From NCBI GenBank assembly GCA_033675265.1, contig JAUJYZ010001479.1, forward strand, positions 19,136 through 83,135: a DNA stretch of 64,000 bases, in the 5' to 3' direction. Positions 57,445 through 64,000 of this stretch are shown here, piece after piece. Position numbers and translations under genes: made by a program. The notes beneath the pieces were generated by a model, which was not told where the DNA came from, did no database searches, and saw only the letters and a list, made by a program, of their open reading frames with translations. Within the stretch, counting starts at the first letter, position 1; every line of letters starts with the position of its first letter. This DNA is from Actinostola sp. cb2023 (Eukaryota; Cnidaria; Anthozoa; Actiniaria; Actinostolidae).

Positions 57445-57568
57445 GGAAGTTTGGGAGAAGTCGAGCCGTTAGGCGAGGTTTTTACACAGAGCTCGAGACT
57501 AGTTCTCCCAAACTTTCCCGAGTGTTTATATCAGGCTATGTAAACACGGGAATACGTTTTCTATTTGT
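57394..57568. mobile_element. Hairpin MITE, mirror of 14109-14280
   Basis: ACAAATAGAAAACG to CGTTTTCTATTTGT with the same TTTA flanks. Confidence 0.82.
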
Positions 57569-58662
57569 TTTATAAAATAACTACAAGGATTTCTTTCGTA
57601 AAACTCCTTTATTTACGCGAGATTTTAGTGATCAAAATTTCATTTTTCCTGAAAAAGCGTCAGAAATCGCCCATCATCCAATCAAATCTCACGAAAGAAA
57701 TCAAAATGGCAAAGCGACTCGACAACTTTTATCTGTGCAGTTTACTGTTTTGACACGAAAAACGATTTGAAGAATGCTATTTTCTGTCAGAAAATTACAG
57801 AAGAATGCTTGTTACACTTTGTTTTTTGTATCCTGTGAACACGAAACACGAAGAAAAGTGAGAAAAGCTGAGCCGAATCACGATCAATGACGAAGAGTCG
57901 GGCAAAACTTTCTGAAATATTTGACATCTTGATGAATGGAGCACTAAGTCAGGTAGCCAAATATCTACAGTTGTTGTCGTATTTTTGAATCTTTTCGTCG
58001 CTTTTCTCGACAAAAATGTATAAACGATGGACGTTTCTGAGACATTTGAAGATGTTTTTTTTCTCTTTGACATATTTTACTAGAGATATGAAATGTTCTA
58101 GCGAACCCGCCGTGTAGCTACAAGAATCGCTCTGTTTTTACTCTTTTGTGAGTATAACTGAAGCTTACGGCTATCTTTTCTTGATATTTTCAGTCGTACA
58201 CTTGAGAAAATATAAGACTTATGTGTAGCTAAGTTATAACTTACAAAATGGTTAGTATGTGATTGAGAAAACGTACTGAGCCGTTATATTTAGTTTTCTT
58301 CGTTATTGTGGACAGAAATAATTGGACGATTCGTCGAGCTAGTTTCTTGCCGGCCGAGTTTGAATGAACTTGAAGCTCGATTCTTGCAAAATTAATTTTC
58401 GGTTTAAAATCATCAAAATCACATCTAGATAGAACTTGAACTTAACCGAAACAAGTAAAAACTGTAATTCTATGGCTTTTGTTTAGTAAATAAAACATGT
58501 TTGACAACAGAAAAAAATACATTTGTGGTCAGTTATTTTTACAATCAAATCCACTGCATCGCTTCAAGGTTGTTCAAGGTCATGAACCATGTTTACATAG
58601 CCTCATATCAACAATCTATTATTTCTGGTCGATAAAATCACCCTTACAGACGTGAAACGTCT

Positions 58663-58665
<3 letters not shown>
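57569..58665. other. Non-coding stretch, mirror of 13019-14108
   Basis: No recognisable coding or repeat content. Confidence 0.4.
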
Positions 58666-58702
<37 letters not shown>

Positions 58703-58791
58703 GATAGGGTGTGATCGCGGCGGTCCTTTAGGGTTGAAAATATTTCCTGTGTGTACAGGGGGGGGGGGGGGGAGGGGGGGGGGGGGGGGGT
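58666..58791. repeat. Poly-G runs, mirror of 12905-13018
   Basis: 36 G at 58666-58701 and two further runs near 58,759-58,790. Adjacent words differ slightly from the left arm (GTGTGATCGCGGCGGTCC against a shorter form). Confidence 0.85.
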
Positions 58792-58982
58792 ACTCCCCTT
58801 TGTCCAAGTGGTATTTCCTGTGTGTACCTTTTAGGGTTCCAACACAAAAGGCAGTTACGTAACACGAGTCCCGTACCTTTTAGGGTCAATTGAAAGAACA
58901 GAAGAAATATGTTGTCCAGACTGATTAAAACGACTCAGCACAATCACTTTTTTCGCCATATATGGTCATATATGGTCGTACC

Positions 58983-59573
58983 TTTAAAGTGCTACTTGGA
59001 CGAAAATCGATCGAAATTTTATTTAGCTGAAACTTCACTGAAATAATCTCAAAGAGCCATACAATTACTGGGTTAATGTGTTTTCTCAAATTCCTATTGG
59101 AAGTATTACATTTTTTATGAATCTTTAGAAGTGTCAGTGAGGTCATCTACTCAACCCTAACAATCGGCCAATCAACACAGCTTCGTTCCATACATTTCTT
59201 TTGTGTTTAGTTTTCTTGAATTATTTTATTTCTATGAAGCTAAAAGTTTGGGTGAAGGAGTTTTCTTACATTATTTGTGCTTAGGATTGATTGTCTGACC
59301 AGTTGTCTTCAATGCAGAGCTGTTATCTGAACAAACATTGAGATGTTTTTGACTCACAAAATACAAAGAAATGTATGGAGCTGAATGTTGGTTTTTGAGT
59401 AGATGACGTCAACTGACACCTCTAAAGATTCATAAAAATATAGTACTTCCCTCTGGAATATCGAAAAAGATTTTAACTAGTTATTATTAGACCCTTGAAG
59501 AATTATTCAATGGAAGTTTCAGCTAAATTAAATTTCGATCGATTTTTCGTCCAAGTAGCTAGCACTTTAAAAT
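58983..59573. mobile_element. Foldback element, mirror of 12134-12716
   Basis: Same long inverted repeats with TTTAAAGTGCTACTTGGACG ends. Confidence 0.78.
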
Positions 59574-59689
59574 CAACATGGCTTCAACAGCTCTTTTAAT
59601 TTATGCGTATACCTTTTAGGGTCGTTTTCAAAACCGACCGCCGATCACCCCTACCACTTGGACAAAGGGAGTACCGACTGTCAGTCACG

Positions 59690-60400
59690 TCTAGTGAATT
59701 TTCTCCTTTCGACACTTCTGTTCGATGAGTTTGGGCGATTGACATATTCAAGTATGTACGGCATGAGTAGTAACATCTAAAACACCGGAACGGACGATTG
59801 GAACAGAAACGACTGGAACAACGGAATGAACCAAATCAAATATTAAATTTACACCAGACCATACTGATTAGGAGCACTAGTGTAAATGTGGTGCCATACG
59901 AGGGAGTTTAGCGGCTCCAAATAACTATCGAACTGTCACGTAGAAGCTACGAAGTACCTGGCGAGAAGTGGTTCCCTCTCTCCATAGTGACTTTGGGCCG
60001 TCGAGGTATCACTGCCAGCAGGGCAGGTGCTCAGCTGACATGACAGTTCCAGCAACAACTTTTTTATCTTTGATTTGTATGTATGCATTGATGTTTAATA
60101 AATGGGAGGGATACAATGAAGTAACGAGAAAGAAGGGATAATAATAATAAGTATTGTGGAGCATAATACTATTGTCTCTATGCGAGTCTTACAACTAGCA
60201 ACACTATAATAAATAAATAAAAGATCCAAATAAAGGGATAGAAGCAGGGACATAATCAAGGCTTTACCGAGTGCTGTATCATTGCAATAGGCGAAGTTCC
60301 AGCTCATGTCTGATATATAAGAAATGACATTTTTTAAAAATATGACTCGTATGGGAAAATTGCTGGATTGCAAGCTCTTGCCATCCAATGCAAAAACAAA
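59690..60400. repeat. Histone-cluster flank, mirror of 11322-12010
   Basis: Same ordered motifs in reverse complement (TCTCCTTTCGACAC, CGTAGAAGCTACGAAG, GCAAGCTCTTGCCATCC). Confidence 0.65.
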
Positions 60401-60639
60401 ATCTAAAAAAAAAATGTTCCGAGTTTATTTTAATGACGTCTCTCCAGTCAGACATTATGAGCTGAATTTTCGCCCTTGTGTTGGGCTTCCTGTTGCTTCC
60501 CTTGCTTGCATGGCGTATATGTAAAATTCAATCATTCATACTATTAAATCATCTATACTAATTTACAGGACTCAGTTTTTCTGTGAACCGTCCAGTTATT
60601 TTCGTGAAGCATTTGTCATTGCATGTTATTCATGTGGGT

Positions 60640-60655
60640 GGCTCCTAAAAGAGCC
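60640..60655 (-). terminator. Histone 3' stem-loop of H1 fragment, mirror
   Basis: GGCTCCTAAAAGAGCC on the plus strand, 31 bp from the H1 tail stop. Confidence 0.88.
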
Positions 60656-60685
60656 GTTTTGTTTGGTTGTGTTTATATAAACACT

Positions 60686-60771
60686 TTATTTCTTTGCTGC
60701 CTTCTTCTTGGCTGCTGGTTTTGGCCTTCTTTGCGGCGGGTTTCTTTGCGACGGGGTTTCTTGGCTGCTGG
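60686..60771 (-). pseudogene. Histone H1 tail fragment, mirror of 10945-11028
   Basis: Minus strand encodes PAAKKP and AKPAAKKKAAKK-stop. One or two extra bases (GACGGGGTTTC, GGTTTTGGCC) break the frame relative to the left arm. Confidence 0.7.
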
Positions 60772-61523
60772 CTGTAAAAAATGTTTTATAAAATTTGTAA
60801 AAAATGTTTTATAAAGAACACATTCTTTGTTCCTGTTTTTGCATGGCAAAATCAACACAATAGTACATTATCCCTCCCGCTGACTCATTAGCATTAAAGT
60901 ATGGGATGAGACTCCCTGTCGAGCAATACGACAAAGAGCACATAAGTGCTAAGGTTTGTCAACAAGAGGGTGGGTTGGGTGGGTCGACTTTTTACTCGCC
61001 ATCTCAATCTTGTGAACTGACACATTTGCATAATTAATTCTACCTTATATACTGCTTATTACGTCATCGCACGGGATAATGAATATTCATGAAGTATGAA
61101 TAGGTTTTTTTATTGATTACCAATTTACATAATTTACAATAGAAATCCAATATTATTATTTATGAATTGGAATTTTTGAGGCATACCAAATTATTAGCAC
61201 TATTACTGAAATAGTGCATTTCTAGAGTGCAGACAACAAAGGCATGAAAAAGTAGTAAACAATCAGTGCTAAATGGCACTAACAATAGAAGACAAATATA
61301 ACTTTACACCATTTATACACTTGCTCGAGGATCCAGCGGTTTTTTGTCCGCGCTCCGAAGTCACCGGTCCTATTGTTTTCTATTGTTTAATTGCTGCTAT
61401 ATATTTATAGTACTAAAATTAGTGGAAATAATTACACAAATTGGTCTGGGCAAAAGACAAGTATTTCATTTTGCTTGTCTTACATATGATGTAAATTTGT
61501 ATCAAAATTCAATATTAAAATGT

Positions 61524-63633
61524 TCAAATTTGTAATAGGTTAAATCTTTGAAAAAGGTCAAATGCATCTCCTTCATCAACTGCCATGTTTCCACCTACTA
61601 CATGTACTTTCTAATATGTGTTCAAAATATTCATGATGCATATCATCCTCTACATCAATCTGACAATCTCCCTTCAACTTCCTTTATTTTATCTTGATAC
61701 TGGGATAGTACAATCCATAGAACCTAATTGTTCTGGTAAAAAATATAAAATATTTGGAACTCCACTGCACTCACTGTATCATGCCTTGACTGCCATATGT
61801 AGTGACTGTTCCAGTGATCTCTGACCTTGTCGAGTTCATTTTTGAATAATCTTTGAAAAGTGAAATGTGAAATTCATTTCCAAGCTCTAGCACACCTGAC
61901 AGAACCATATCCTTGAAAAAAGTCAATCCACCAGTTAGATCAACTTCTTCTGAAAGTTGCACAACATTTTTCTGTCCTATAATCAGATCGGACTATTCTT
62001 GGGCATCCGCCACAATTTTGAACATTATCCAAATACAGTGTAGCTGTTATCTTGGGATTGTTGGTTGGATTTTACAAGCTCCAACCAAAGTATTCTTCTG
62101 CTATATCCACAAAATGCATCCGTGAATAGGGAAGCCATAAAGGTTTTAGCTTATTGTAACCTAAAGAAGAAAACACAGTTTTATATCATCATCATAAATG
62201 AGTTCTTAAAAAAAAACTAAAATAGTTTTACTATAAAAAATACTAAAAATTATAATATATAAATATTGTCAAATTTGATACATAAAAATCATGGTTACAA
62301 TTCCAATCTTAATACGTATTACACCTATTTTCAAATAACGTTGTCGCGTTCAAAGCAACAAGCGTCAAGCCAAGACCAAAGTGAATGCTGGTTATGCCGC
62401 TGACAATTATTTAAATCACAATTGTTTCTATGAGGACTAATTACAAAATGTGAACATTTTCACATGTTTGTTTTTGCATATCCACTTCGTTCCATAGAAA
62501 ATACGTCTGATTTCAATAATTGGCCATGCACAAAACCAGCATTCACTTCGGTCTTGGCTTGACGCTTGTTGCTTTGTGAATGCGACAACGTTTAGTTGAA
62601 ATAGGTGTATACATAACAGTATGTTTTCCATATGGCCTCTCTGTCCTGAACAGGGTATTATAATTTTATGTGAGTCTGTCCTAAACAGGGTATGATGCGC
62701 GATTGTCGTCATTATAAGTATGGTTTTATCCAGTATTTTAGCCATCGGAGATCCAAGAACGTTTGCCGAACGTGTTAAAATTATGTTAAAATATGTGTGT
62801 GTATTTTGTACTTTGTTCCTAAACAGGGTCCTAAAATATGTTGTCCTAGACCCCTATACCCAACATGGGTCAAGTACCCCCCCTTCTGTCATGTCTGACA
62901 AACTTGAAGGGGACTATATATGTGGGATGTAAATTGTTCAAAATTTGATTGAGCTGAAACTTCACTGAAATAATCTTGAAGGGTCTTATTCACTAGTTAA
63001 CATATTTTCTCAATATTCCAGAGGGAAGTACTAATAATACTACATGTATGTATGTTTTATGAATCTTTAAATAGGTAACAGTGGCGTCAACTCAACCCAG
63101 AACTCAGGGGGTTTCAACTTGACTGGTGCATTACTACATGGCATTTATTGATTATCCACAAGGTGTATAACTTTACATTAATGTATTAAGCTTATATATA
63201 TATATTTTTTTTACTGTAATCAATCATGAAAGATACTGTCTGCGCAACTACTGGCTACTGCAACTCACCATCAATATGCCCGGCAGCAAAATTAAGTTCC
63301 ACTTGAAACACGTTCCTTCGTCTTAAGCCATCAGTCTTTGCCTTCTCTTCCTACTCCAGTTTGGATCGAATTTTCTTTCATTTAATAGCGTTTGAAACCC
63401 ACGCTGACGAGGAGAATATGCTATATGATGTTCTAACTGGACGGGGAGAGAGCGTTGCGATGTTTGTTCAGTAAAACTAACAATATCTTTGTTAGCGATA
63501 TCCGCGGTGAAAGTACACATCTTAATAAACACGTAATATCTTTGTCAATTTTTGTTGACTTTGTGTCCCACAGGAAGGACCAAAAGTTTGCATCTAAGAG
63601 AGTAATATTTCCTCCACATCCAGTACAAAACAT
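61524..63633 (-). pseudogene. Integrase-like gene relic, mirror of 8142-10207
   Basis: Minus strand from 63633: MFCTGCGGNITLLDANF, then frame breaks, KLKPYGFPIHG-type core near 62,100, ELDKVRDHWN near 61,830 in a different frame. More indels than in the left arm. Contains the mirror MITE at 62316-62612. Confidence 0.55.
62316..62612. mobile_element. MITE, mirror of 9134-9423
   Basis: GTATTACACCTATTTTCAAA to ATAGGTGTATAC; the left end has two extra bases compared with the other arm. Confidence 0.7.
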
Positions 63634-63730
63634 AGAGGAAAAGTGAATGGCTAGGCTACCAAGCTATTCGTCGAACCCAGTCTTCGCTCGCACCCTGCGC
63701 GCGCAGTGTTTTAATGTCCTTATTTGGCAG

Positions 63731-64000
63731 CAATCTCGTCCCCAGAGCCTGCGTTACTTTCGGCAGCGACGAGAACGTAGGCTCTGGCAATAATCCATAT
63801 TTTTGGTGAACAGGATTTCTTGTTCTTCCGGTTTAGAGCGCAATGCGCAAGTTAGCTGCAGTTGGGTTTCAATCTCCGTCCCCAGGAGCCTGCTTTTACT
63901 TTCGACCAGCGGCGAAAACGTATGCTCTGGCAATAATCCAGTTTTGGGAACAGGATTTCTTTGTATCTTCCGGTTTTTAGAGCGCATGCGCAGTTCTCTC
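63731..64000. mobile_element. TIR element, mirror of 7085-8048 (runs off window)
   Basis: CAATCTCGTCCCCAGAGCCT at 63731 is the terminal repeat; the duplicated inner end follows near 63,870-63,945. The last 150 bp carry many one-base insertions against the left arm. Confidence 0.7.

Larger units (their letters stand above)
35835..64000 (-). repeat. Right arm of giant inverted repeat (palindrome)
   Basis: Reverse complement of 7786-35803, feature for feature. Single-base indels become denser beyond about 59 kb, for example in the 63.75-64.0 kb stretch compared with 7.79-8.05 kb. It continues past the window end. Confidence 0.97.

Noticed and set aside
7786..64000. Palindrome as the inverted termini of a single giant transposon
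   Set aside because: The arms contain complete unrelated genes, histone fragments and nested MITEs right up to a 31-bp centre, so there is no interior for the arms to be termini of.

Overview
This is eukaryotic nuclear DNA from an animal, most likely an anthozoan cnidarian such as a stony coral or sea anemone. The reasons are a divergent H2B/H2A replication-type histone pair with 3' stem-loops, short AT-rich introns, dense foldback mini-transposons, and repeated gene families (integrase-like, HMGXB3-like, CXC-domain) that I associate with anthozoan genomes. The exact taxon is an inference.

Layout: (1) Bases 1-7.8 kb appear once in the window. They hold a foldback repeat, the last exon of an EF-hand-like gene, an exon-derived minisatellite with a ~697-bp higher-order period, a decayed DDE transposon with a smaller transposon nested in one terminal repeat, the H2B/H2A pair, and a ~20-bp minisatellite interrupted by another terminal-inverted-repeat element. 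(2) From about 7.8 kb to the window end, everything lies in one giant palindrome. The left arm (about 7,786-35,803) is repeated in reverse complement as the right arm (35,835-64,000), with a 31-bp spacer. The arms differ mainly by one-base homopolymer indels and G/C-run lengths, and the last few kb of the right arm are noisier. A foldback or mis-joined assembly is the first explanation to exclude. A real, recent, unpolished palindrome is the alternative.

Contents of each arm from outside to centre: an integrase-like relic; an H1 tail fragment with its stem-loop; foldback elements and long poly-C/G runs; a 5.1-kb DNA transposon with ~180-bp terminal inverted repeats; a 3' fragment of H2A; poorly resolved small exons; a nine-segment HMGXB3-like/KDZ-transposase-like gene with several MITEs in its introns; and a convergent small PHD-finger gene whose 5' end is missing at the palindrome centre.

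The most interesting biological object is the 5.1-kb transposon (14,284-19,410 and 52,257-57,390). Its single gene joins an N-terminal zinc-binding region, a transposase-like core, a FEN1/XPG-like PIN nuclease motif set and a C-terminal tesmin/TSO1-type CXC domain. Its terminal repeats carry ETS-like and YY1-like sites. The H2A and H2B genes are the only clearly intact ordinary host genes; the HMGXB3-like and PHD genes look coherent but are broken by small indels in one arm or the other.
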